Under the pieces are notes generated by a model. It saw nothing but the letters and a program-made list of their open reading frames with translations. It was not told the origin of the DNA and did not search any database. Source: Alteribacter lacisalsi (lineage in GTDB: Bacteria > Bacillota > Bacilli > Bacillales > Salisediminibacteriaceae). Taken from it: a DNA stretch of 64,000 nt. The translations under genes were made by a program, and so were the position numbers. Location of the stretch: the NCBI RefSeq assembly GCF_003226345.1, contig NZ_PDOF01000003.1, positions 186,001 to 250,000 of the forward strand. The letters are read 5' to 3'. Within the stretch, counting starts at the first letter, position 1, and each line of letters opens with the position of its first letter. This document shows positions 53,426 through 62,565 of this stretch, in pieces.

Positions 53426-54580
53426 TTGAAAAAAACAGGGATTATTTTCACCGCATTCCTTCTTTCTTCCGCAGCCTTCATCGTGTTTATCACTATTTTT
53501 CAGACAGAAGAACCCGTATATGCAGATGAACTGGGAACAAGAAGCGGTGAAGCATCTGCAGAACGCAGCGGAGATGTTTCCCGTCCAGTCATTACTGACG
53601 TCCGAATCGGGGCTGTAGGCGATGTCCTTCTTCACGCACGTGTGTACGATGACGCGGAAACGGAGGACGGCGGATACGATTTTCTGCCGATGCTCGAGGA
53701 GATTGAACCGTACATACAGGAACTTGATTTTGTAATGGCCAATCAGGAGTCAATGCCCGGCGGAACGGACATCGGCCTGTCCACCTACCCTCTTTTTAAC
53801 AGCCCCCGCCAGATCGCAACGGACCTGCAGACAGTGGGCTTTGATTTTCTGAGTCTTGCCAACAACCACTCTCTCGATGCGGGACTGGAAGGGATCTACA
53901 GCAGCATTGACCACCTCAATGATATTGGAATGGATTACACCGGTATTTTTGAAAGCCCTGAGGATCGGGAAACGGACAGGATCATTGATGTGAACGGGAT
54001 TGATTTCGGGATTCTTTCCTACACGTACGGCACGAACGGCATTCCGATCCCCCGGGGACATGAGTACAGCGTGTCCCTTCTGGACAACCCTGATCTGCCG
54101 GACGAAATTGCTGCACTAAGGGAAAAATCCGATGTGGTCGTTGTTCACGCTCACTGGGGAGATGAATACGTGCGCACACCAAACGCCGAGCAGGAGCGCC
54201 TGGCGCAGGTAATGGTCGATGCAGGTGCAGACATTATCATTGGGCACCATCCACATGTGCTCCAGCCGATGGAGTGGCTTGAGGATGAAGACGGCCGGGA
54301 GGCAATCGTCTATTACTCCCTCGGAAACTTCCTCTCCGGCCAGGTATTTGAATACACCGATATCGGAGGGATTGCGCGCTTAAATGTACGAAAAATTGAG
54401 CAGGGCGGTGACTCCCGCATCGAGTTGTCCCGGCCTGATATACTGCCGACGTTCGTTCATCACGAAGATCATGACGACTACCGCGTTATTCTTCTGGAAG
54501 ATGCTTACGGAAAAGAGTACATTGATAAATCAGCTGAAAAACTAATCGGGCACACCGAACAATATTTCGATGATGAATAA
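53426..54580 (+). CDS. CapA-family metallophosphatase-like protein
   Basis: 384 residues. An N-terminal membrane/signal segment (TGIIFTAFLLSSAAFIVFIT) is followed by a CapA/PgsA-type domain (about 60-370): IGAVGDVLLHARVYDD, MANQESMPGG, LSLANNHSLDAG, VVVHAHWGDEY and IIGHHPHVLQPMEW with the His/Asp metal ligands, and YYSLGNFLSG. CapA is tied to poly-gamma-glutamate capsule production, but stand-alone members like this one have unproven roles; no capB or capC gene is nearby. AAGGAGG ends 8 bases before a TTG at 53426, so TTG is preferred to the ATG at 53393. A terminator follows. Confidence 0.83.
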   Translation: MKKTGIIFTAFLLSSAAFIVFITIFQTEEPVYADELGTRSGEASAERSGDVSRPVITDVRIGAVGDVLLHARVYDDAETEDGGYDFLPMLEEIEPYIQELDFVMANQESMPGGTDIGLSTYPLFNSPRQIATDLQTVGFDFLSLANNHSLDAGLEGIYSSIDHLNDIGMDYTGIFESPEDRETDRIIDVNGIDFGILSYTYGTNGIPIPRGHEYSVSLLDNPDLPDEIAALREKSDVVVVHAHWGDEYVRTPNAEQERLAQVMVDAGADIIIGHHPHVLQPMEWLEDEDGREAIVYYSLGNFLSGQVFEYTDIGGIARLNVRKIEQGGDSRIELSRPDILPTFVHHEDHDDYRVILLEDAYGKEYIDKSAEKLIGHTEQYFDDE

Positions 54581-54600
54581 GGATGCGCCAGCAGCACAAG

Positions 54601-54645
54601 CCGGGGGACAGATCAGCATCATGATCCGCCCCCCGGTTTTTATTA
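54601..54645 (+). terminator. Terminator of the CapA-family gene
   Basis: CCGGGGG and CCCCCGG form the base of the stem, GATC pairs form the upper part, and TTTTTATT follows. Confidence 0.82.
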
Positions 54646-54771
54646 TAATTCTTAATGAGTATACCCTTCCGTCAGTTTTCCGAAGCTCCTCTGAACGCCA
54701 TCTGCTCGCCTTCCGCCGCGGTGCCGCGAGCCTAGGGTTTACTGACTAAAAAGTGTACTTATTTAATTCTT

Positions 54772-55242
54772 TTACTGTTCATTAAAATCCCAGAGAACTT
54801 TCCACTCCCCGTCTTCTTCTGCTACATATACATGCTGGACAAATTCAAAATAACCATATTTACCTCTGTATTTTTTCGTAGCAATCACTTTATAGGCATC
54901 CATCGCCACCGCTTCCTCATGCTTCTGCCAATGGCTGATTTTACGGGGCGAGGTCAGATCAAAGGTGAATGTATCGACACCGAAATGGTTGATAAAGACA
55001 TGGGAGCGGTCCTGAATATACGTTTCGCGGGTAAAACGTTTGTGCATGCTCGAATGAAAAAGTTCCCAGGATGAGGAGAACTTCCCTTCCTGTTCAAGAG
55101 TATAAAAGGTTTCAACTACCTTTGCAGCCTGTCTTGCTCCAGCTGTAAAAACCAGGTAGCACGAAAAAATCACGACTGCAATCGTGACGAGTGTCATAAG
55201 CACAAAACCGGCTGACGGCCCTCGCCTCCGCCTTTTGAGCAT
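54772..55242 (-). CDS. Small membrane-anchored protein with NTF2-like outer domain
   Basis: 156 residues. A basic start (LKRRRRG) and one helix (GFVLMTLVTIAVVIFSCYLV) anchor it, and the rest (about 40-156) looks like a small alpha+beta domain of the SnoaL/NTF2 kind: VVETFYTLEQEGKFSSSWEL, then YKVIATKKYRGKYGYFEFVQ and a final strand EWKVLWDF. GGGAGGGG precedes the ATG at 55242, so the longer frame to 55266 is rejected. Such domains are often ligand-binding or interaction modules. The true function is unknown. Confidence 0.7.
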   Translation of the reverse strand: MLKRRRRGPSAGFVLMTLVTIAVVIFSCYLVFTAGARQAAKVVETFYTLEQEGKFSSSWELFHSSMHKRFTRETYIQDRSHVFINHFGVDTFTFDLTSPRKISHWQKHEEAVAMDAYKVIATKKYRGKYGYFEFVQHVYVAEEDGEWKVLWDFNEQ

Positions 55243-55365
55243 CGCTTTCCCCTCCCTGCCTGGCACGGTTGTCTCTAAAAGTATTTCTATTCATAATCGG
55301 AAAGGATTATGTCGGACATGCACGTGATGGAGGAGTTAGTATATTGACAGCAGGTTTACTCATAG

Positions 55366-55399
55366 AAAAAATGGCTCCCAGCACTTGGGAGCCATTTTT
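55366..55399. terminator. Symmetrical terminator
   Basis: AAAAATGGCTCCCA and TGGGAGCCATTTTT form a perfect stem with a GCAC loop. On the minus strand it is the first terminator met after ppc, beyond the tandem hairpin array. Confidence 0.85.
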
Positions 55400-55456
55400 G
55401 TCTTAATTTATTTTCATATAAGGATTCCGCACTTTTGCCTTAAGAGCTGCCGAGTA

Positions 55457-55813
55457 AGGACATATCTCCACTTTGCTCACGAGTTATGGCCGAACTTCCG
55501 AGAAGTCAGGACATATCTCCACTTTGCCAACGCGTTATGTCCGAACTTTCGAGAAGTCAGGACATATCTCCACTTTGCCAACGCGTTATGTCCGAACTTT
55601 CGAGAAGTCAGGACATATCTCCACTTTGCCAACGCGTTATGTCCGAACTTTCGAGAAGTCAGGACATATCTCCACTTTGCCAACGCGTTATGTCCGAACT
55701 TTCGAGAAGTCAGGACATATCTCCACTTTGCCAACGCGTTATGTCCGAACTTTCGAGAAGTCAGGACATATCTCCACTTTGCTCATGAGTTATGGCCGAA
55801 CTTCTGCTAAGTA
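55457..55813. repeat. Seven tandem 51-bp hairpin repeats
   Basis: Units begin at 55457, 55508, 55559, 55610, 55661, 55712 and 55763. Copies 2-6 are identical. Copies 1 and 7 share a variant centre (GCTCAYGAGTTATGGCC). Each inner unit has arms GGACATA and TATGTCC at unit positions 2-8 and 29-35, with the palindrome ACGCGT in the 20-base loop, and a second small dyad CGAACTTTCG. The array lies between the ppc stop and the symmetrical terminator, so it should be in the ppc 3' UTR. Frames are open across it on both strands because 51 is divisible by three, but no gene is supported. Confidence 0.92.
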
Positions 55814-55867
55814 AGGAGATTCCCCCGTTAAATCCAAGAGCATGCCGAGCATTACGCAGACATTTGA

Positions 55868-58609
55868 TCAGCCTGTATTCACAAGTCCTGCCGCCACACC
55901 GCTGATGGTGAGCAGCACTTCCGTCAGGTGCTCCTCTGAGTGTTCCTCTGATGCACGCAGCTTCTTGATCAGGTCAACCTGAAGGAAGCTGAGCGGATCC
56001 ACGTAAGGATTCCGGCGGTGAACCGATCCCTGGATGTTCGGTGTATGCGCGAGAAGGTCTTCGCCTCCGGAAATACGCAGCAATACGTCCCTGGTACGGT
56101 GGAATTCATCGCTGATGTCCCCGAAGATCCGTTCTCCGACAGCCTTATCCTCCACAAGGTTTACGTACTCTTTTGCCGTTTGGAGATCGGCTTTCATAAG
56201 GGCCATCTGGAGGTTGTTGACTGTCGCCTGGAAGAACGGCCACTTCTCGTACATTTCCTGAAGAAGTTTCACGTTGTCTTCACCTTTGTCAGCAAATGCC
56301 GAAAGTCCGGTCCCCGCTGCATACCAGGCCGGCAGATTCTGACGGCACTGTGTCCAGGCAAATACCCACGGAATGGCACGCAGGTCTTCAAACCTTTCGC
56401 TTCCCTTCCGGCTTGTCGGGCGGGAACCGATATTTAACTCCTTGATTTCCCTGAGCGGTGTCGCCTGCTTGAAGTACGTGAGGAAGTCCTCGTCACCGAA
56501 CACAAGACCCTGGTACTTTTGCAGGGAATGGCCGGAGATTTCCTCCATCGCCGCGTCCCACTCTGCTTTCACTTCTTGCACTCCGTCTTTGGCTTTTGCA
56601 GATCCTTCCAGAAGGGCTGAAGCCGCCTGCTCGAGATTCCGGAAGGCAATATCCTTCAGCATGTAGCGTGAAGACAGCACTTCACCCTGTTCGGTAATTT
56701 TCACTCCGTCACCTAGCGTTTGGGCCGGCTGGGAGAGAATGCTCCGGTTAAGCGGGCCGCCGCCTCGTCCGAGTGAGCCGCCTCGTCCATGGAAAAACTT
56801 CAGACCGACGCCGAACTGGCTGGCTGTATCGTGAATTTCCTGCTGCGCTTTAAACAGCTTCCAGTTAGCCGTCAGTGTACCCCCATCCTTGCTTCCATCG
56901 GAGTAGCCGAGCATGATCTCCTGGTGATTGCCGCGCTGGTGAATGTGATTGCGGTACACGTCCATTTCAAACAGTGTCTTCATGATCTCCGGGCCGGCAA
57001 TCAGGTCGTTTACCGTTTCAAGAAGTGGTGCCACGTGCAGTCCGCTCTCGACTTTTCCGTCAGGATGCAGCCGGTAAATACCTGCTTCTTTTGCAAGCAC
57101 GAGCACTTCCAGAAGATCACTGGACGACTGGGTCATACTGACGAGATAAACCTCAATCGACCTCGGTCCGAACGTGTCATGTGCTTCTCTAATGAGCTGA
57201 AATACTCTGAAGATCTCCCGGGTTTCTTCGGAATAGTCCTCGTGCAGAAGCATAAGAGGACGGGGATCCTGCAGCACATCGTTTAATACCTTGAGCTTCT
57301 CATCTTCGCTCAGGCTGCTGTAGTCATCGGCGATGCCGACCATCTTCAGAATTTCCGCAATCGCCGTTTCATGCTCACCGCTGTGGTTACGGATGTCGAG
57401 AGTAGCCAGATGGAAACCGAACAGTTCGACCTGACGAATCAGTTTATCAAGCTTTTTCAGCTTCTGGCCGGGCTGGTTGTGCTCTAGAGCGCTGCGTTTA
57501 ATCATTTTCAGATCATCAAGCAATTCTTCAGCTGAGTCATAGCCTGACTTGGATTTATCCACATTCCGCAGACGTTTAAGCATGATCCCGAATTTGCGCC
57601 GGTAATACTCCGTCTCAAGCTTCCACGTCTCCCCGCGCCGCATGTACGCCTTTTCCTCTTTTTCCACGGACTCGCGGAGTTCTTCACTCACCGGGACGTA
57701 TTTGGAAGACTGGCTGAACCGTCGCATGAGCTCCGTAAGGGATTCCTCGTATTTTTTCAGCGCAAGACCGCGCTGGAGCTTGAGCGTTTCCCATGTGACT
57801 TCAGGCGTCACAAACGGATTGCCGTCACGGTCGCCGCCGATCCAGGATCCGAAGTGAAGAAAGTTCGGCACACGCCACGTATGCCCTGGAAAATAGTCAT
57901 CGAGCTGATCTTCCAGTTCCTGATGAAGGGCCGGGAGAACGCTGAAGAGCGTCGTATCAAAGTAATAAAGGCCGTTTTTCACTTCGTCGATGACCGTAGG
58001 CTTCACCTGGCGCAGTTCATCGGTCTGCCAGAGAGCAGTGACCTCGTTCACAAGTGATTCGTCAAGACGGCGTCGTTCCTTCCGGGTCATGAGCGGGTTG
58101 TCCTGCTTCTGAATTATCGTGGAAATCCGCTTCTGAATTTCAAGAATAGTCCGCTTTGTAGCCTCAGTCGGGTGAGCCGTCATAATCAGTTCAATTGAAA
58201 GATCATCCAGAACTTCCTGAATCACATCTTCAGGGTAATTACCATCCTTGATCGCGCGCACCGCGCTCTCAATCGAAAATGGCTGGAGCTCTTCATCATC
58301 CAGCTGGTACTGGCGGGAGCGGCGGATCCGGTGGTTATGCTCCGCTATATTAATGAGGTGAAAGTAGGTGGAGAATGCCCGAATCACATGCTGGCGCGTT
58401 GGTGATTCAAGGCTTTCAATTTCCTTCTTTAACTGCTCATAGGATTCATCTGTGTAGTTGGCGCGAAGCTCTTTTGCCGCTTCGCGAATACGTTCGACTT
58501 TTTCAAAAAGCTCTTCTCCGCCATGCTGCTTCAGGACGTTGCCGAGAATCGCACCGAGGCGCTTCACGTCGTTTCTCAGTAATGTACGGTTATCTGTCGT
58601 TTCGTGCAT
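55868..58609 (-). CDS. ppc: Phosphoenolpyruvate carboxylase
   Basis: 913 residues, the full length for the bacterial enzyme. It makes oxaloacetate from PEP and bicarbonate to refill the TCA cycle. Active-site parts are visible: catalytic His in IMTAHPTEATKRT, WIGGDRDGNPFVT, LGYSDGSKDGG, KFFHGRGGSLGRGGGP with the mobile Gly/Arg loop, and the conserved C-terminus ending NTG. The frame is open to 58765, but the first 52 codons are not family-like and GAGAGG lies shortly before the ATG at 58609. The upstream gene is divergent, and a seven-unit repeat array lies in its probable 3' UTR. Allosteric control by acetyl-CoA and aspartate is usual in the family and cannot be seen here. Confidence 0.95.
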   Translation of the reverse strand: MHETTDNRTLLRNDVKRLGAILGNVLKQHGGEELFEKVERIREAAKELRANYTDESYEQLKKEIESLESPTRQHVIRAFSTYFHLINIAEHNHRIRRSRQYQLDDEELQPFSIESAVRAIKDGNYPEDVIQEVLDDLSIELIMTAHPTEATKRTILEIQKRISTIIQKQDNPLMTRKERRRLDESLVNEVTALWQTDELRQVKPTVIDEVKNGLYYFDTTLFSVLPALHQELEDQLDDYFPGHTWRVPNFLHFGSWIGGDRDGNPFVTPEVTWETLKLQRGLALKKYEESLTELMRRFSQSSKYVPVSEELRESVEKEEKAYMRRGETWKLETEYYRRKFGIMLKRLRNVDKSKSGYDSAEELLDDLKMIKRSALEHNQPGQKLKKLDKLIRQVELFGFHLATLDIRNHSGEHETAIAEILKMVGIADDYSSLSEDEKLKVLNDVLQDPRPLMLLHEDYSEETREIFRVFQLIREAHDTFGPRSIEVYLVSMTQSSSDLLEVLVLAKEAGIYRLHPDGKVESGLHVAPLLETVNDLIAGPEIMKTLFEMDVYRNHIHQRGNHQEIMLGYSDGSKDGGTLTANWKLFKAQQEIHDTASQFGVGLKFFHGRGGSLGRGGGPLNRSILSQPAQTLGDGVKITEQGEVLSSRYMLKDIAFRNLEQAASALLEGSAKAKDGVQEVKAEWDAAMEEISGHSLQKYQGLVFGDEDFLTYFKQATPLREIKELNIGSRPTSRKGSERFEDLRAIPWVFAWTQCRQNLPAWYAAGTGLSAFADKGEDNVKLLQEMYEKWPFFQATVNNLQMALMKADLQTAKEYVNLVEDKAVGERIFGDISDEFHRTRDVLLRISGGEDLLAHTPNIQGSVHRRNPYVDPLSFLQVDLIKKLRASEEHSEEHLTEVLLTISGVAAGLVNTG

Positions 58610-58779
58610 CAAATCATCCTCTCTCGTTGTACTGGTATTATGTCCTTTACCAGACCGCTGTATTGCTTTTACCCCTGCATACCCCGTTAAAAACCAGGCT
58701 CTTTTATGTAAGATGCCGGAGCCAGGGCAAATTATGGCTTGACCGGGACGCAAATAGGGACTCAATCGTTCCCGCGTGT

Positions 58780-58794
58780 CAGGGAACGTCCCTG
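58780..58794. other. Short dyad upstream of ppc
   Basis: CAGGGAACGTCCCTG is a perfect inverted repeat with a three-base centre, flanked by further GGGAC/GTCCC words. It could be an operator or a remnant of a REP-like element. Confidence 0.35.
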
Positions 58795-59184
58795 CAAAGA
58801 TAAAAAAAACAGCGGTCCGACTGAATTGTTTTTATTTTATCAGAAAGAACGCTTCAGGGCTAATTATCTGACGATTCTGCCGCGACAGACCCCACCTTGC
58901 GCTATTCATAGTCAAAAAGCATCAATAAAATATAATATTTTTACATATTAAAGAAGGAATTAGTCGGTTAAAGGAGAATAGTTAAAAAAAGACACCTACT
59001 TTCCTCCCTTGCATTACGTCTCCTTCACACGTGCCTGCCCGACTCCCATCCTTCAATTTCAATTTAAACTTTCATTACCTTAAACAAACACAAAAAGTCC
59101 TATTAAGATTATCAGGATCCCCCCATTAGGACCACACATATGAAAGATCGACAAGACTATTCCACCGATTGTGTCGAAAACTGT

Positions 59185-59212
59185 TTGAAAAAGACGAAAA
59201 GTGACATAGTAT
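59185..59212 (+). promoter_or_regulatory. Promoter of the zinc-ribbon gene
   Basis: TTGAAA, 16 bases, TAGTAT, 37 bases before the ATG at 59250. Confidence 0.5.
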
Positions 59213-59249
59213 AGCTATGGGAGAACGAAAACATACTGAGGTGTCATAG

Positions 59250-59516
59250 ATGTTTAAACTTTTCAAGGCCAGTCCTTTAAATGAAAAAGAATACGTTCAA
59301 TGTCCGAACTGCCGCTCCATACACAAAGACAGCAAGTGGAACGAAATTGCAGTAGCTACATACGGACCCGACAGCCCGGATGTTAAGGAAGCTGCCCGAA
59401 ATAAGGCAGTCTCGTTTCCGTTCCAATGTCCCACATGCTATATGGGTTTTTCCGCATGGAAGCTTACCCTGCTTGATAAAGATGAAATAGAAAAGCTGAA
59501 ACCACGCAGGCTCTGA
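59250..59516 (+). CDS. Small zinc-ribbon-like protein
   Basis: 88 residues with two Cys pairs, CPNCRS (about residues 18-21) and CPTCYMGF (about 69-72), spaced as in a zinc ribbon. Between them is a charged helix (SPDVKEAARNKAVSFPF). GAGGTG is 6 bases before the ATG, and the stop codon lies in the loop of a perfect terminator, so it is a single-gene transcript. Such proteins may bind nucleic acid or serve as redox or metal sensors; no specific family is recognised. Confidence 0.7.
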   Translation: MFKLFKASPLNEKEYVQCPNCRSIHKDSKWNEIAVATYGPDSPDVKEAARNKAVSFPFQCPTCYMGFSAWKLTLLDKDEIEKLKPRRL

Positions 59517-59533
59517 GAGCCTGCGTGGTTTTT
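59499..59533 (+). terminator. Terminator overlapping the zinc-ribbon stop codon
   Basis: ACCACGCAGGCTC and GAGCCTGCGTGGT pair perfectly around TGA, the stop codon itself, followed by TTTTTG. Confidence 0.92.
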
Positions 59534-59715
59534 GTAAACACTCTTTTCGGAAACATCATTTTTCGCGCGATCGGCAGCCTAAATAACACAGCAGTTTGTT
59601 TATAAGCACAGCTTCACGCAGGAAGTGAGACTTCTGCGGCAGTGAAGAGCGTTTACATCTCGATTAAGCTCCGATTTGCTTCGACAGAGCCAGCTTCGGC
59701 AGTTAAAATGGAATC

Positions 59716-61953
59716 CTATTCTGTGACTGGAGTGTCCTGCTTCTCTTTCTCTTTTCTGCCTCGGATGAACTGGGAGGTAAAGAGAATAGCCACAATACCA
59801 ATTCCGATCAGGTCGGAAATCCAGTGGTGGTTGATCAGGACAAGAGCGGCAATAAGAGCTGCCCAGCGCTCAAACCAGTAATACTTAAGCACAAACCATC
59901 CCTGAATCACAGAAGCAAAGGCAATGATTCCGACAAGTGCTGTAAAGATATTTACCGCTACGATCGTCCACGATGCATCTGTCAGAAGAAGGATAATCGG
60001 GTTCGTCGCAAAGGCAAACGGAAGCAGAAGTGCCCCGGAATCATACTTAAAGCCCTGTACACCGGTCCGGACCGGTTCAGCATTGGCAATCCCTGCAGTA
60101 GCGTATGCCGGCAGGTTGATCGGCGGCGTGTCGTCCGCAAGCACCCCGTAGTAAAGAACGAACAGGTGAGCCGCAAGAATTGGAACACCCAGGTCTACAA
60201 GGGCCGGTGCCACCATCGCAGCAAGAATAACGTACGTAGCCGTGGTCGGGAGGCCGAGTCCAAGAATCAGACAGGCAATAACCGTCAGGATCAGGGCAAA
60301 GTACAGCTGCGTATTTTCAAACGTCATGAACGCCGGAATAATATCCGCCAGCGTGCCGGAGAAGCTGATAATCATGTTCGAGAGCTTCAGCGACAGTCCT
60401 GTCAGGTTGACAACCCCGATCAGAATACCTGCTGTTGCAGTCGCAACAATGACAGAAAGAGAGTTTCTTGCTGCCAGTTCAAGACCGCGCACGAGCTGTG
60501 GCATGCCGTATTTGACAGGAGCCGACTCGACTTTCAGTCCCTTCTGGGCCACCGCAAATAGAGCGGCTATAACTAAGCTCAGAACGACAAGAATCGGAAT
60601 TTCATCACGCCACTGAATCTCACGAGGCGTAAAGTTGTTCAGGAACACGAGTATATACTGCAGACTGAAAGCAAACGCCATCAGAAGCACAGCATACAGC
60701 AGACTTCGTCCGAGACGCTCCTTGAAGCGGTGGGCGAAGAACGCCATAATCAGAATCACGACGATCGCGAAGAAGGCCGCATTCGGTACGGTAAACCGCT
60801 GTACAAGGAAGTAGATGAGCACGAAAACCGGCAGAATCAGATATCCCTGCTGCAGCAGCAGTCTCCTCGCCGATACGAGCTCGCTTTTTTTCAGTCCGCT
60901 GATGTTGTATTTGGACGCTTCAAAGTGAACCATCAGCAGGATCGCCACATAACTGAGAATCGCCGGAATCATGGCACTGCGGATGATCTCCACATAGGCA
61001 ATTCCCGTATACTCGATCATCAGGAAGGCTGCCGCACCCATAATCGGCGGCAGAAACTGTCCGCTCGAGGAGGCCGCAACTTCAATTCCCCCTGCTGTGT
61101 GCGGACGGAAGCCGACCCGCTTCATAAGAGGAATGGTAAACGTTCCTGTTGTTACGGCGTTGGCTGTGGAACTCCCGGATATACTTCCGAGCATACCACT
61201 GGCGACAACGGCTGCTTTGGCCGGTCCGCCTTTATAGCGTCCGAACGCACGAAGCGCCAGATCGATAAACATTTTACCTGCACCGGTGGACTCGAGAATC
61301 GCACCGAACAAAATAAAGATAAATACATAAGTAGCCGAAACACTAAGGGGAGTACCGAATATCCCCGCTGTGGTATAACCCATTTCATAGAAGAAACGAT
61401 CAAAGTCGGTTCGTGTATGTCTGAGGATTCCCGGCATGAACTCTCCGAGAAAGTAATACGCAATAAAACAGGCCGCAATGATGACAAGCGGTTTACCGAC
61501 GACCCGGCGCGTGGCTTCCAGCACGAGGGCAATCAGTGCCACACTGATAAAGATGTCAAAGTCTGTCGGGCGTGCACTCAGAATCGCCTGGGACTGCTGG
61601 TTCTGGATAATGTATATACCCACAAACAACACAGCACCAGCCAGCACTAAATCATACCAGGGTACCTTCGTCTGTCCCAGTCCCTTTTTGATCGGATAAA
61701 GGATAAACACGAGTGTCAGTCCCATCATCAGATGAAAAAGAAGGTGTGTACGGGTACCTACCTGCAAGCCGAATCCGGCCGTATAAAAATGATAAATGGA
61801 CAAAGTAAGGGCCAGAACCATAAAGAGCAGCCCCCATTTGCCTCTCAGCACCCGGTCACTTGACTGGAGTTCCAGTGCCTGAGACTTCGCCTGGGGATCT
61901 GCCGGAGTGGACTTGGGGTCCTGCCTGTCCGGCGGTTCATTTGTACTCATCAT
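59716..61953 (-). CDS. TRAP transporter fused 4TM/12TM permease
   Basis: 745 residues, a fusion of DctQ-like and DctM-like membrane parts as found in TAXI-type TRAP systems. About 16-18 membrane helices are expected. Seen are GTRTHLLFHLMMGLTLVFIL near the start, ASGMLGSISGSSTANAVTTG and FTIPLMKRVGF (the conserved DctM loop), GLGLPTTATYVILAAMVAPA, and YYGVLADDTPPINLPAYATA. It imports an organic anion by a sodium or proton gradient, taking it from the TAXI binding protein. AAGGAG is 5 bases before the first of two ATG codons. It is the last gene of a three-gene operon. Substrate unknown. Confidence 0.92.
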   Translation of the reverse strand: MMSTNEPPDRQDPKSTPADPQAKSQALELQSSDRVLRGKWGLLFMVLALTLSIYHFYTAGFGLQVGTRTHLLFHLMMGLTLVFILYPIKKGLGQTKVPWYDLVLAGAVLFVGIYIIQNQQSQAILSARPTDFDIFISVALIALVLEATRRVVGKPLVIIAACFIAYYFLGEFMPGILRHTRTDFDRFFYEMGYTTAGIFGTPLSVSATYVFIFILFGAILESTGAGKMFIDLALRAFGRYKGGPAKAAVVASGMLGSISGSSTANAVTTGTFTIPLMKRVGFRPHTAGGIEVAASSSGQFLPPIMGAAAFLMIEYTGIAYVEIIRSAMIPAILSYVAILLMVHFEASKYNISGLKKSELVSARRLLLQQGYLILPVFVLIYFLVQRFTVPNAAFFAIVVILIMAFFAHRFKERLGRSLLYAVLLMAFAFSLQYILVFLNNFTPREIQWRDEIPILVVLSLVIAALFAVAQKGLKVESAPVKYGMPQLVRGLELAARNSLSVIVATATAGILIGVVNLTGLSLKLSNMIISFSGTLADIIPAFMTFENTQLYFALILTVIACLILGLGLPTTATYVILAAMVAPALVDLGVPILAAHLFVLYYGVLADDTPPINLPAYATAGIANAEPVRTGVQGFKYDSGALLLPFAFATNPIILLLTDASWTIVAVNIFTALVGIIAFASVIQGWFVLKYYWFERWAALIAALVLINHHWISDLIGIGIVAILFTSQFIRGRKEKEKQDTPVTE

Positions 61954-62001
61954 TTACGCTCCTTTCTAAGATGTACTTTTCACACTTTCATTTCAGATCA
62001 T

Positions 62002-62508
62002 TCAGGTAAAAAAATAACCGATCCGTTCCCGGATGGTCAGCAGTCTGACCTCAATCTTAATATGAGTGCGCTTAAACGGAGGCTCCGTAAGATCGGCCTC
62101 CTTTTCGTTAAAATGAAACGTATGGGGATAAAGGTGTGATGGAATCATCTGGAGTTCGTCAAGCGGACTGTAAATATCCCTCGTGACGTACCAGCCGTCA
62201 ATGACTTCCATATTACCTTTATCTTCGTAAGGCAGACCGGCTCCAAATGAACGGGTCCAGCTTTCCATTGTATACATCTGTCCGTCAGAGCCAAGTTTGA
62301 ATTTTTCAATCACTTTTGATTTCTGGACCGAATGAATGTATTCGTGATGAAACCATTCTTCCTCTTCAATCGGCTCCTGCCATAGTATTTCCCCGGTCTT
62401 GGCTTCTGTAATTTCCAGCACTCGTTCCGGGGCAGCAATAAACAGAGCCGCAGCTGCAGCGGCGGTCAGGATCAGCAGCGCAACGAGAATATAAACAGAC
62501 TGTTTCAT
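62002..62508 (-). CDS. DUF1850 protein of the TRAP-TAXI operon
   Basis: 168 residues: an N-terminal membrane segment (SVYILVALLILTAAAAAAL) and a small outer domain with WFHHEYIHSVQKSKVIEKF and WTRSFGAGLPYED, typical for DUF1850. Members are found almost only between TAXI binding-protein and fused-permease genes, exactly as here, so it is probably an accessory part of the transporter. Its exact role is not known. Spacing is 57 bases from the binding-protein gene and 48 bases to the permease gene. Confidence 0.85.
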   Translation of the reverse strand: MKQSVYILVALLILTAAAAAALFIAAPERVLEITEAKTGEILWQEPIEEEEWFHHEYIHSVQKSKVIEKFKLGSDGQMYTMESWTRSFGAGLPYEDKGNMEVIDGWYVTRDIYSPLDELQMIPSHLYPHTFHFNEKEADLTEPPFKRTHIKIEVRLLTIRERIGYFFT

Positions 62509-62565
62509 TTCATGCTAGTGAAAAAGGCACTGCTTTGCAGCAATGCCTCTTCACCAGTTCTTTTC

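Larger units (their letters stand above)
58610..59249. other. Divergent region between ppc and the zinc-ribbon gene
   Basis: Contains a palindrome (58780-58794), GGGAC/GTCCC repeats, an AT-rich stretch and a plus-strand promoter (59185-59212). No ORF was supported. Confidence 0.45.

Noticed and set aside
55385-55810. Open frames of 85-141 codons with 17-residue repeats across the tandem array, on both strands
   Set aside because: They exist only because the 51-bp unit is divisible by three and lacks stops in several frames; no frame has a ribosome binding site or a recognisable product.
55457-55813. CRISPR array
   Set aside because: The units are contiguous and identical with no unique spacers, and no cas genes are in the window.
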